A stretch of 64,000 nucleotides of DNA from Kribbella soli (GTDB lineage: Bacteria > Actinomycetota > Actinomycetes > Propionibacteriales > Kribbellaceae): positions 124,001 through 188,000 of the forward strand of contig NZ_SJJZ01000003.1 in assembly GCF_004331345.1 (NCBI RefSeq), written 5' to 3'. The position numbers were made by a program, and so were the translations under genes. The first letter of the stretch is position 1; every line of letters starts with the position of its first letter. The notes beneath the pieces are model-generated. The model had not been told where the DNA came from. It ran no database searches and worked only from the letters and a program-made list of their open reading frames with translations. Positions 1-6,963 of this stretch are shown one piece after another.

Positions 1-59
1 AGCAGCCGCGCGTCACCGCGGACGATCGTCACCCCGGCCAGCTCCACCACTGCAGTCAT
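1..59 (-). CDS. ABC transporter ATP-binding protein, N-terminal fragment (runs off the left edge)
   Basis: Only the first 19-20 codons are visible, read leftwards from an ATG at 59. They translate to MTAVVELAGVTIVRGDARLL, which matches the start of ABC ATPase subunits: a first beta strand followed by the residues that precede the Walker A loop, which would lie outside the window. To my knowledge an ABC ATPase also sits beside serB2 in mycobacteria, so the context fits. The start is supported by a TAGGTT hexamer 6 nt upstream, which suggests a leaderless transcript. Substrate and partner permease cannot be judged. Confidence 0.6.
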   Translation of the reverse strand, partial: MTAVVELAGVTIVRGDARL

Positions 60-65
60 GCTCAA

Positions 66-71
66 AACCTA
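66..71 (-). promoter_or_regulatory. Candidate -10 box (TAGGTT) for the ABC ATPase
   Basis: Read on the minus strand, TAGGTT ends 6 nt before the ATG at 59. That spacing puts transcription start at or next to the start codon, as in the leaderless genes common in actinomycetes. No convincing -35 was seen. Confidence 0.35.
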
Positions 72-120
72 AGGGGTCGCCGTCGGCGGGCGGTCGTCGG
101 GTGGTGAGAGACTTGCGAGC

Positions 121-855
121 GTGTTGACGACCTCCGCCTCGCTTCGGTTCACGGTGTGGACGAACGCGATGCTGACCGGTGCCTGCGACCCCGACACCGC
201 CGCGCAGAAGATCCTGGGTGACGACGTCGGTCACCACGTCGCGGGCCTCGCAAACCATCCCGAGCCGGCCACCCTGCCGGTCGCCCTGAATCTGCTGCGC
301 GCCGCGGGTACGACGCAGGCGCATCTCGCGCTGCCGGTGCCGGGTGACCCGATCGGCCTGGCCGGACCGCCGACGTTCAACGAGGCCGCGCTGGAGACCG
401 GCGAGGCCGTCGTACTCACGGGGCCGGAGCTCGGACTCGTTCCGGCGTACGTCGGTCCAGCGGTGCAGTGGACCGTGCTACCGGCCGCTTCGCCGCTGCC
501 TGCCGACCTCGGTGAGGCGGACCGCGGGTTGCGGATGGCGCTGATCGAGGCGGCCGAGTCGTTGGCCGCGCTGGATGTCGCGCGCTGGAAGCCGGAGGTC
601 GCGGACGCGCTGATCGACATCCGGCGGATCGGTCAGGGACGCGGTGACGATCTGGCTCCGGGGTACGAGCCACGCGCGGTGAAGACCGCGGCGACGGCCC
701 GGCGCTGTCTCGCGATTGCGGACGCCGCCCTCGACGACGACGGCGCCGCGGTCACCGGGGCCGAGGCCGATGCTCGCCGGCGTGCCCTGCTCGAGCTGGC
801 CGCCGCGGCGCGGCGGGCGTTGGTGGCGGCCTGCGCGCCTCCGATTCACGCCTGA
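121..855 (+). CDS. Conserved actinobacterial hypothetical protein upstream of serB
   Basis: A 244-residue soluble, Ala/Leu-rich protein read from GTG 121. ATG 169 is an alternative start, since no strong ribosome binding site decides between them. It has no signal peptide, membrane segment or catalytic motif that I recognise. The first ~120 residues are mixed and the C-terminal half (about 130-240) looks mostly helical and Arg/Ala-rich. I know similar proteins as hypothetical neighbours of serB in high-GC Gram-positives, but cannot name a domain. It ends 53 bp before serB on the same strand and is divergent from the ABC ATPase. No function is assigned. Confidence 0.7.
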   Translation: MLTTSASLRFTVWTNAMLTGACDPDTAAQKILGDDVGHHVAGLANHPEPATLPVALNLLRAAGTTQAHLALPVPGDPIGLAGPPTFNEAALETGEAVVLTGPELGLVPAYVGPAVQWTVLPAASPLPADLGEADRGLRMALIEAAESLAALDVARWKPEVADALIDIRRIGQGRGDDLAPGYEPRAVKTAATARRCLAIADAALDDDGAAVTGAEADARRRALLELAAAARRALVAACAPPIHA

Positions 856-908
856 GATTTGGACCGGACACCGGACGGTCATCTCACTTAGGTAGCGTTC
901 GGGGTGCG

Positions 909-2126
909 ATGACTGAGCTCAGTGAGGGTGAGAGCGCGTCGGCCGACCGGCCCACGTTGCTAGTGACGTTGACGGGCAGCGACCGGCCGGGGCTGACGTC
1001 CGCCGTACTGTCGACGCTCGCGACCCGCGGGCTCGACGTGATCGACGCCGAGCAGGTCGTGCTCCGGGGCCGGCTGGTGCTCGGCGTGCTGCTGTCCGCG
1101 CCGCGCGACCACAAGAGCCTGAAGGAAGAGCTGAAGGCGCTCGCCGCCGCCCTCGACGTCGAGATCTCGGTGAAGAGGGGTGTCGGCGACAACGAGCCGC
1201 GGCGCAAGGGCCGCAGCCAGGTGACCGTGATCGGCCGCCCGCTGTCCGCAGCCGGACTCGCCGCGGTCGCCGGCCGGATCGCCGACACCGGCGCCAATAT
1301 CGACCGGATCAGCCGGATGGCGCGGTACCCGGTGACCGCGATGGAGTTCGCCGTCTCCGGTGCCGATCCCGAAGTGCTCCGGACCGTTCTCGCGCTGGAA
1401 GGCGTCCGGCAGGGGCTCGACATCGCCGTCCAGGACGGCGGGCTGTACCGGCGGGCCAAGCGACTGATCGTGATGGACGTCGACTCGACGCTCATCCAGG
1501 GCGAGGTCATCGAGATGCTCGCCCACCACGCCGGCCGGCTGGAGGAGGTCGCCGCCGTCACCGAGCAGGCGATGCGCGGCGAGCTGGACTTCGCCGACTC
1601 GCTGCGGAACCGGGTCGCGGCGCTCGAAGGACTGCCCGCGACAGCCCTCGACGAGGTGTACGCCGCGATCGAGCTGGCGCCCGGTGCGCGCACGCTGGTC
1701 CGCACGCTCAAGCGGCTCGGGTACCAGTTCGCGATCGTCAGCGGCGGGTTCAGCCAGATCACCGACAAGCTGGCTGCGGAGCTCGGGATCGACTACGCGC
1801 AGGCCAACGAGCTGGAGATCGTTGACGGCGTTCTCACCGGCCAGGTCGTCGGCGAGATCGTCGACCGCCCCGGCAAGGCGACCGCGCTGCGCCAGTTCGC
1901 CCAGCGGTCCGGTACGCCGTTGTCCCAGACGGTCGCGATCGGCGACGGCGCCAACGACCTCGACATGCTGGCCGCCGCGGGCCTCGGCGTTGCGTTCAAC
2001 GCCAAGCCCGTCGTCCGCGCGGCCGCCGACACCCACGTGAGCGTTCCGTACCTGGACACGATCCTCTATCTCCTCGGCATCACCCGCGAGGAAGTCGAAG
2101 CCGCGGACGCCGACACACCGACCTGA
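909..2126 (+). CDS. serB: Phosphoserine phosphatase with N-terminal ACT domains
   Basis: Hydrolyses O-phosphoserine to serine and phosphate, the last step of serine synthesis in the cytoplasm. The 405-residue protein has the SerB2 layout: two ACT-like regulatory domains (about 15-90 and 98-170, the second around QVTVIGRPLS) followed by a HAD phosphatase domain from about residue 185. HAD motif I is DVDSTLIQGE, with nucleophile Asp and the acid Asp two positions on. Motif II is the Ser in IVSGGFS, and motifs III/IV are the Lys in RPGKATAL and GDGANDLDML. Length matches mycobacterial SerB2. ATG 909 lies 10 nt after a TAGCGT hexamer at 893-898. The ACT domains suggest amino-acid feedback control, as known for SerB2. 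Confidence 0.95.
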   Translation: MTELSEGESASADRPTLLVTLTGSDRPGLTSAVLSTLATRGLDVIDAEQVVLRGRLVLGVLLSAPRDHKSLKEELKALAAALDVEISVKRGVGDNEPRRKGRSQVTVIGRPLSAAGLAAVAGRIADTGANIDRISRMARYPVTAMEFAVSGADPEVLRTVLALEGVRQGLDIAVQDGGLYRRAKRLIVMDVDSTLIQGEVIEMLAHHAGRLEEVAAVTEQAMRGELDFADSLRNRVAALEGLPATALDEVYAAIELAPGARTLVRTLKRLGYQFAIVSGGFSQITDKLAAELGIDYAQANELEIVDGVLTGQVVGEIVDRPGKATALRQFAQRSGTPLSQTVAIGDGANDLDMLAAAGLGVAFNAKPVVRAAADTHVSVPYLDTILYLLGITREEVEAADADTPT

Positions 2127-2151
2127 TCGCACATACGGCACGATCAGGCCC

Positions 2152-3033
2152 ATGGACTTCTCGACCCGGCCCGCCACCCTTGACGACGCGCCCGCGATCC
2201 ACCGCCTGATCGCTGCGGCGGAGCAGCTCTGGCGCGGGCGGGTGGAGTCGGCCCCCGATGCAGTGGCCGCCGACCTGCAGCGCCCCCTCATCACCCTCGA
2301 CCTCGACACCCGGGTGATCGAAGCAGCGAACGGTGAGCTCGTCGCTTGGGCCTGGGTCCACGGCGGGCGGCGCGCGCAGGTCGACGTCCATCCGTCGTAC
2401 GTCGGTCTCGGCCTCGGGACCCAGCTGCTCGACTGGGCGGAGGCACGTGCCCGCGAGCACGGCAGTGACTGGCTCGCGCAAACGGTCGACGACGCGGACG
2501 AGGCCGGTACCGCGTTGCTCCGCTCCCGCGGGTACGACGTACACGCGACGAACTGGTTGCTCGAGCGACCGGTCGCGGGTGCCGCGCCCGTGGTGCCCGA
2601 AGGTGTGACGTTGCGGCCGTTCGCGCCGGGCGACGAGCGGGTTGTGCACCAGGTGGTGCAGGACGCTTTCGACGAATGGCAGCCGCGGCGGCACGAGTAC
2701 GAGGAGTGGGCCAAGACGTCCATCGAGCGCCCCAGCTTCGATCCCGAACTGTCGCCGGTCGCGGTGGCCGGCGACGAGGTGATCGGCGTGGCCCTCAGCC
2801 TGCACCTCCCCGACTCGCCCGACGGGTACATCGAGCAGGTGGCCGTCCGCCGCGACCACCGCGGCCGCGGCCTGGCCCGCGCACTCCTGACCGCCGCAGC
2901 CGAAGGAGCCGGCCGCCGAGGCAAACAAACCCTCACCCTCTGGACCCACTCCGGCACAGGCGCCCTAGCCATGTACGAACGCCTCGGCATGACAGTCCGC
3001 CGCAGCACAACGGTGTACCGCACCCAGCTGTGA
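2152..3033 (+). CDS. Tandem-domain GNAT N-acetyltransferase
   Basis: A 293-residue cytoplasmic protein with two GNAT folds. The first, about 1-145, carries a degenerate acetyl-CoA loop around VGLGLGTQLLDW. The second, about 150-293, carries the canonical pyrophosphate-binding loop RRDHRGRGLARALL, followed by the typical C-terminal YERLGMTVRRSTTVY strand. Double GNATs of this shape include the mycothiol synthase family and antibiotic-type acetyltransferases, but nothing here identifies the acceptor. It starts 25 bp after serB and could share its transcript. Confidence 0.85.
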   Translation: MDFSTRPATLDDAPAIHRLIAAAEQLWRGRVESAPDAVAADLQRPLITLDLDTRVIEAANGELVAWAWVHGGRRAQVDVHPSYVGLGLGTQLLDWAEARAREHGSDWLAQTVDDADEAGTALLRSRGYDVHATNWLLERPVAGAAPVVPEGVTLRPFAPGDERVVHQVVQDAFDEWQPRRHEYEEWAKTSIERPSFDPELSPVAVAGDEVIGVALSLHLPDSPDGYIEQVAVRRDHRGRGLARALLTAAAEGAGRRGKQTLTLWTHSGTGALAMYERLGMTVRRSTTVYRTQL

Positions 3034-3040
3034 CGAACTG

Positions 3041-3070
3041 TTGACACTGCGCCGTGAGAGCGCTCACATT
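3041..3070 (+). promoter_or_regulatory. Candidate promoter of the GH16 glucanase
   Basis: A perfect TTGACA -35 box lies at 3041-3046, just after the stop codon of the GNAT gene. A weak -10 (CACATT, 3065-3070) follows at 18 bp. The -35 is convincing and the -10 is not. The interval between them is largely occupied by the palindrome at 3055-3068. Confidence 0.4.
3055..3068 (+). promoter_or_regulatory. LacI-family (CebR-like) operator upstream of the glucanase
   Basis: TGAGAGCGCTCACA is a near-perfect palindrome: the core GAGCGCTC is exact and one outer base pair is mismatched. It closely resembles the CebR operator of streptomycetes, TGGGAGCGCTCCCA, which represses cellulose/cellobiose genes. 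It sits between -35 and -10 and 28 bp before the GH16 start, so a sugar-responsive LacI-type repressor is a reasonable inference. No such regulator is encoded in the window. Confidence 0.55.
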
Positions 3071-3096
3071 GGCCTCATCGAAACCTGGAGGCCATC

Positions 3097-4464
3097 ATGC
3101 GATTCCGCCCCATCGCACTCGCCCTGGTCGTTCCACTGCTCGCCGTCGTCTCGATCGGCGTCGCCGCGGAGGCCAACGTCCCACCGCCACCAGCCGGCTG
3201 GACGACCGTTTGGAGTGATGACTTTGACGGTGCTAGCGGTGCGTTGCCGTCTGGTGCCAACTGGATCGTCGATACCGGTCACGGCTACCCGGGTGGGCCC
3301 GGGAACTGGGGTACCGGGGAGATCCAGAACTACACGAACAGCCCGAACAACCTGTCGCTCGACGGCACCGGGAACCTGCGCATTACGCCGCGGCGCGACG
3401 GTGCAGGGAACTGGACGTCCGCCCGGGTCGAGACGCAGCGGAGCGACTTCAAGCCGCCGGCGGGTGGGGTGCTGGCGATCGAGAGCCGGATCCAGATGCC
3501 GAACGTCACCGGTGACGCCGCGCTCGGCTACTGGCCGGCGTTCTGGGCGCTCGGTGCGCCGTACCGCGGGAACTACTGGAACTGGCCGGGCATCGGCGAG
3601 TTCGACATCATGGAGAACGTCAACGGGATCAACTCCGTCTGGGGCGTGCTGCACTGCGGCGTGAACCCCGGCGGTCCGTGCAACGAGACCAGTGGGATCG
3701 CCAACAACCGGGCCTGTCCGGGCGCGACCTGCCAGGCCGGGTTCCACACCTACCGCTTCGAGTGGGACACGAGCATCTCGCCGAACCAGTTGCGCTGGTA
3801 CGTCGACGGACAGCAGTTCCACTCGATCAGTCAGGGCCAACTGCCTGCCGACACGTGGGCGAACATGACCTCGCACGCCGGCTACTTCGTCCTCCTGAAC
3901 GTCGCGATCGGCGGAGCGTTCCCGGATGCGCTCAACGGCCCGACCCCGCGAGCCTCGACGGTGCCCGACAAGCCGATGATCGTGGACTACGTGGCCGTGT
4001 CGTCGAAGGGCGGCGGCACCACCCCACCGACCACACCCCCGCCAGGCGGTGGCGGCAGCGCGTACACCACCCAGCAGGCCGAGTCGTTCCAGCAGCAGGC
4101 CGGCACAGGTGTCGAGACGACCACCGACTCCGGCGGCGGCCAGAACCTGATGCAGGTAGGCAACGGTGACTGGGCGCTCTATCGCAGCATCGACTTCGGC
4201 AGCACCCCAGCAACCCAGTTCGTCGCCCGCGTGGCGTCCGGCGCGGCAGGCGGAGTCAGCGGACTGGTCGAAGTACGCCTGGACAGTCGAAGCAACGCCC
4301 CGATCGGCAGCTTCGCAATCGCCAACACCGGCGGCTGGCAGTCCTGGCAATCGGTCCCGGCCAACATCAGCGCGGTCACCGGCGTGCACGACGTCTACCT
4401 GACCTTCACCAGCGGCCAGCCCGCCGACTACGTCAACCTCAACTGGTTCACGTTCACCCACTAA
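3097..4464 (+). CDS. Secreted GH16 beta-glucanase with C-terminal CBM6-like domain
   Basis: Cleaves internal beta-1,3 or beta-1,3/1,4-glucan bonds outside the cell; the laminarinase-like specificity is inferred from the family. The 455-residue protein starts with a signal peptide (about 1-27, hydrophobic core LALVVPLLAVVSIGVAA). The GH16 domain (about 30-305) contains the active-site strand GEFDIMENV, where the two Glu are nucleophile and acid/base and the Asp lies between them. A Pro/Gly/Thr linker (about 306-325) leads to a C-terminal beta-sandwich starting TTQQAESF and ending in a Trp-rich strand, typical of CBM6. A GGAGG ribosome site lies just before ATG 3097. A LacI-type operator lies upstream and a long hairpin follows the stop. 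Confidence 0.9.
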   Translation: MRFRPIALALVVPLLAVVSIGVAAEANVPPPPAGWTTVWSDDFDGASGALPSGANWIVDTGHGYPGGPGNWGTGEIQNYTNSPNNLSLDGTGNLRITPRRDGAGNWTSARVETQRSDFKPPAGGVLAIESRIQMPNVTGDAALGYWPAFWALGAPYRGNYWNWPGIGEFDIMENVNGINSVWGVLHCGVNPGGPCNETSGIANNRACPGATCQAGFHTYRFEWDTSISPNQLRWYVDGQQFHSISQGQLPADTWANMTSHAGYFVLLNVAIGGAFPDALNGPTPRASTVPDKPMIVDYVAVSSKGGGTTPPTTPPPGGGGSAYTTQQAESFQQQAGTGVETTTDSGGGQNLMQVGNGDWALYRSIDFGSTPATQFVARVASGAAGGVSGLVEVRLDSRSNAPIGSFAIANTGGWQSWQSVPANISAVTGVHDVYLTFTSGQPADYVNLNWFTFTH

Positions 4465-4491
4465 CCCGCCGTACCGAACGCCCTCAACCCA

Positions 4492-4550
4492 ACTTTGAGA
4501 AGCCACCAACCACGAATCGCCGCCGAGAATGGTTGGTGGCTTCTCAAAGT
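4492..4550. repeat. 59-bp hairpin element, copy A (perfect 21-bp stem)
   Basis: Two perfect 21-bp inverted arms (4492-4512 and 4530-4550, starting ACTTTGAGAAGCCACC) enclose a 17-nt loop. The element lies between the convergent stop codons of the GH16 gene (4464) and the DUF559 gene (4601), so it could end transcription in both directions. A copy differing at two positions lies at 5760-5818 in the same orientation, outside any convergent arrangement. That argues for a dispersed REP/MITE-like repeat rather than only a terminator. Confidence 0.85.
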
Positions 4551-4600
4551 CGACGTCCCGGGGCTGGCCGGCGCGGTGCGGTGGTGAGTGCGGGGTGGGG

Positions 4601-5620
4601 TTAGGCGGCGTGGAGCCAGAGGGCGGGGTTGTGGGGGGCCGGGGCGCGCCAGATCGGCGGGTCGCCGGGGCGAGAGTTGCCTCTTGCGAAGGCTGCGCGG
4701 AGGCGGGCGATCAGATCCGATCGCGGATCGAGGACGTCCTCCCAGCCGAAGTGCACAAGCTCTACAGCGCGATCGCTCAGTCGCTGATCACGCCGGTAGC
4801 TGCGGCGCAACTGCCGGCGTCGTTCCTCGGCGCTCTCGCTGTCGTACTTCGCAAGGCCGTCGGCCTCACCGATCGTCCGAAACTGCGGCCACCAGAAGTC
4901 CACACGTTCGGGCATCCACGCAGTGCCGTCCCAGAACTGGGCCTGGAGGATCGGCAGCGGCAAGCCGGCGTCGGCGAAGACCGCACGGGCTATCGACTCG
5001 AGCACCGACTCCGACCTCGGATCGCCGAAGCCGATCGTGTTCCGCGCCCGACGGATTCCCGGCCACTGGAACTGCCGCTCCATCACGCTTTCGAGATCAC
5101 CGACGGAGACGCCGCTGCGCAGTGCGTCGTCGACGGTCACGATCGCCTCGCGGAACGGCAAGGTGCGAGCGAGATCCACCACGGTTCTCGCCGCGCCGGT
5201 GACCGGCAGCCACAGGTGCCGAGACACATCGGCCGGGTCCAGGGTCGCACGTCGTACGACGATGTCCTGGCGGCGCTGGTTCCGCTTCGTCGTGGCCGGC
5301 CGTGTCAACCAGACGGCGGCGGTCCGAGGCGCCGACTGACGCCGACTGTCCGTCCAGGTGTGCAGCCCCGCGAGGCCGGCCGCGCTGAAATGACTGACAA
5401 CCGAGCCTGGATGCAGTGCCTGCGCGCAAGCTGTCCGTGCCACCTCCTCGTCCAAGCGACTGTCGATGTAGTGCCCGTGGTGGTGTTGCAGAACCTGCCT
5501 CCTCAGGAGGCGTCGCAGGTCGGCGTCTCGCAGTCCCGCCGCGAGAAGAACCTGCCGGTCTCGCGGCGTCCGAACGAGCTGCAGCAATCGATGCCGAACA
5601 TCCTCAGCCAGCCGATCCAT
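4601..5620 (-). CDS. AbiEi-antitoxin-like / DUF559 endonuclease-fold protein
   Basis: A 339-residue cytoplasmic protein. The N-terminal ~60 residues form an AbiEi-like winged-helix region (QVLLAAGLRDADLRRLLRR, then HHGHYID). The C-terminal ~130 residues, after GDPRSESVLESIAR, resemble the DUF559/very-short-patch-repair nuclease fold, with RVDFWWPQFRTIGEADG as the strand that carries the acidic residues. Such proteins are common single genes in actinomycetes and are often labelled AbiEi-family antitoxin without an adjacent toxin. None is seen here. I chose ATG 5620; the frame stays open upstream to 6004, but that part crosses the tandem repeat and hairpin and reads as low-complexity Arg. The gene is bracketed by two copies of a hairpin element. 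Confidence 0.75.
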   Translation of the reverse strand: MDRLAEDVRHRLLQLVRTPRDRQVLLAAGLRDADLRRLLRRQVLQHHHGHYIDSRLDEEVARTACAQALHPGSVVSHFSAAGLAGLHTWTDSRRQSAPRTAAVWLTRPATTKRNQRRQDIVVRRATLDPADVSRHLWLPVTGAARTVVDLARTLPFREAIVTVDDALRSGVSVGDLESVMERQFQWPGIRRARNTIGFGDPRSESVLESIARAVFADAGLPLPILQAQFWDGTAWMPERVDFWWPQFRTIGEADGLAKYDSESAEERRRQLRRSYRRDQRLSDRAVELVHFGWEDVLDPRSDLIARLRAAFARGNSRPGDPPIWRAPAPHNPALWLHAA

Positions 5621-5700
5621 CCGGCCAGGATGCGCTACAACCCATCCCCCGCGCGCCACGCTTCTAGTCCCGCTGTGGATAACTCCCCTCGCCGAACGCC

Positions 5701-5760
5701 GCCGAACCTCGCCGTACCTCGCCGTACCTCGCCGTACCTCGCCGTACCTCGCCGTACCGA
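5701..5760. repeat. Tandem 10-bp repeat (GCCGTACCTC), six units
   Basis: Six consecutive 10-bp units: GCCGAACCTC, four exact GCCGTACCTC, then GCCGTACCGA. They lie upstream of the DUF559 gene and abut hairpin copy B. The last unit also occurs alone at 4468-4477, just before hairpin copy A. With identical internal units the array is likely to vary in copy number. It could act as an operator array or as a slippage site; neither is shown. Confidence 0.85.
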
Positions 5761-5818
5761 CTTTGAGAAGCCACCGACCACGAATCGCCGCCGATAATGG
5801 TTGGTGGCTTCTCAAAGT
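5760..5818. repeat. 59-bp hairpin element, copy B
   Basis: Same 21-17-21 architecture as the copy at 4492-4550, with one substitution in the left arm (leaving a G-T wobble pair) and one in the loop. It lies between divergent genes (DUF559 start at 5620, cphB start at 5887), so it is not placed as a terminator. Both copies have the same orientation and both are preceded by the sequence GCCGTACCGA, directly here and 14 bp away at copy A. Confidence 0.85.
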
Positions 5819-5874
5819 CGGATTTTTGGAGCGGGGGCGGCGACCGGGATGCGGTCCGGCGCGGGGTGAGCACC

Positions 5875-5880
5875 TATTCT
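5875..5880 (+). promoter_or_regulatory. Candidate -10 box (TATTCT) for cphBA
   Basis: TATTCT ends 6 nt before the cphB ATG, which suggests a leaderless cphB-cphA transcript. No clear -35 box was seen. This also argues that translation does not begin at the ATG inside hairpin copy B (5797), which is in the same frame. Confidence 0.4.
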
Positions 5881-5886
5881 TCGCGT

Positions 5887-6963
5887 ATGTCTGAACTGCA
5901 GGGTGGGCCTGGAGCCCTGTTCGCCATCGGTGGTGCCGAGGACAAGCTGAAGAAGCGGACGGTGCTGCAGGAGTTCGTCGAGGCGGCGGGCGGGTCCAAG
6001 GCACGGATCGTGGTGGTTCCCACCGCGTCCGCGCTCGGGCCCGACGTCGTCGACGTGTACCGGGCGCTGTTCGCGGCGCTCGGCGCCGAGAGCGTCGTCG
6101 GCGTACGCCCGGAGAACCGGGAGGACGCCGACGACCCGGCCTTCATCGCCCCGCTGAACGACGCGACCGGGATCTTCATGACCGGCGGCAACCAGCTCAA
6201 GCTCGCGGGCGTTGTCACGGGTACGGCGTTCGGCCGCGCGGTCACCGCCGCTCATGCGCGCGGTGCGGCCGTCGGCGGTACGTCGGCCGGCGCGAGCATC
6301 CTCGCCGAACACATGATCGCGTTCGGCCGCTCCGGCGCCACCCCGCGGCAGCGGATGAGCCAGCTGTCCAGCGGACTCGGCCTGGTCCAGGGCGCGATCG
6401 TCGACCAGCACTTCGCCCAGCGGAACCGGTACGGCCGGCTGCTGTCGCTCGTTGCCCAGTCCCCCGGTCTGCTCGGGATCGGCGTCGACGAGGACACCGC
6501 GGCGGTCGTCCGCGGCACCCACCTGGAGGTCGTCGGCCGGGGGGCGGTGACGATCTTCGACGGCACCCGGATCACGTCGAACGCCCACAACGCCAAGCGG
6601 TCGGAGCCGATCCTCGCGTCCGGCGTCGTACTGCACGTCCTTCCGGCCACCGCCACATTCGACCTGCAGAACCGCGTGCTGCTGTCGTACGGCCCACAGC
6701 CGCCGGCGGAGGAGATCGCTGAGATGGCGGCCGCCGAGGCCGACCTGCGCAAGCTCGCCAAGGAGATCGCCGCCGAGGGAGTGTCGCCGAGGTACTACGA
6801 GGAGCGGAAGCGGCGGGCGGGCCGCCGGACCGCGAAGTCGGCCAAGCCGGCGAAGTCTGCGATCGGGGCCGGGGAGTCCAGACCGGGGGCGACCGAGCCG
6901 ATCACGGCCGGCGCCGAACCCGACTCCCCCGACCCGACGCAAGCAGACAACGGAAACCCATGA
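5887..6963 (+). CDS. cphB: Cyanophycinase
   Basis: An exo-peptidase of the S51 serine family that releases beta-Asp-Arg dipeptides from cyanophycin, the Asp/Arg nitrogen reserve. The 358-residue protein carries the nucleophile elbow GGTSAGAS at about residue 140, the family's catalytic Ser. The upstream FMTGGNQLKL and downstream GLVQGAIVDQHFAQRNR motifs match CphB. The last ~60 residues form a Lys/Ala/Pro-rich tail beyond the usual length of ~275-300, probably disordered. I chose ATG 5887 because MSELQGGPGALFAIGG is the family's natural N-terminus and a -10-like hexamer lies 6 nt upstream. Its stop overlaps the cphA ATG by 4 bp, so the two are translationally coupled. Confidence 0.93.
   Translation: MSELQGGPGALFAIGGAEDKLKKRTVLQEFVEAAGGSKARIVVVPTASALGPDVVDVYRALFAALGAESVVGVRPENREDADDPAFIAPLNDATGIFMTGGNQLKLAGVVTGTAFGRAVTAAHARGAAVGGTSAGASILAEHMIAFGRSGATPRQRMSQLSSGLGLVQGAIVDQHFAQRNRYGRLLSLVAQSPGLLGIGVDEDTAAVVRGTHLEVVGRGAVTIFDGTRITSNAHNAKRSEPILASGVVLHVLPATATFDLQNRVLLSYGPQPPAEEIAEMAAAEADLRKLAKEIAAEGVSPRYYEERKRRAGRRTAKSAKPAKSAIGAGESRPGATEPITAGAEPDSPDPTQADNGNP

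Noticed and set aside
5701-5760. CRISPR array
   Set aside because: Units are contiguous 10-mers without spacers and there are no cas genes.
5797-5886. Upstream in-frame ATG for cyanophycinase inside hairpin copy B
   Set aside because: It would add 30 residues starting within the hairpin arm; the natural family N-terminus and a -10-like box support ATG 5887.
5621-6004. 128-residue N-terminal extension of the DUF559 protein
   Set aside because: It would be encoded by the tandem repeat, hairpin and cphB antisense, and reads as repetitive Arg/Tyr-rich sequence.
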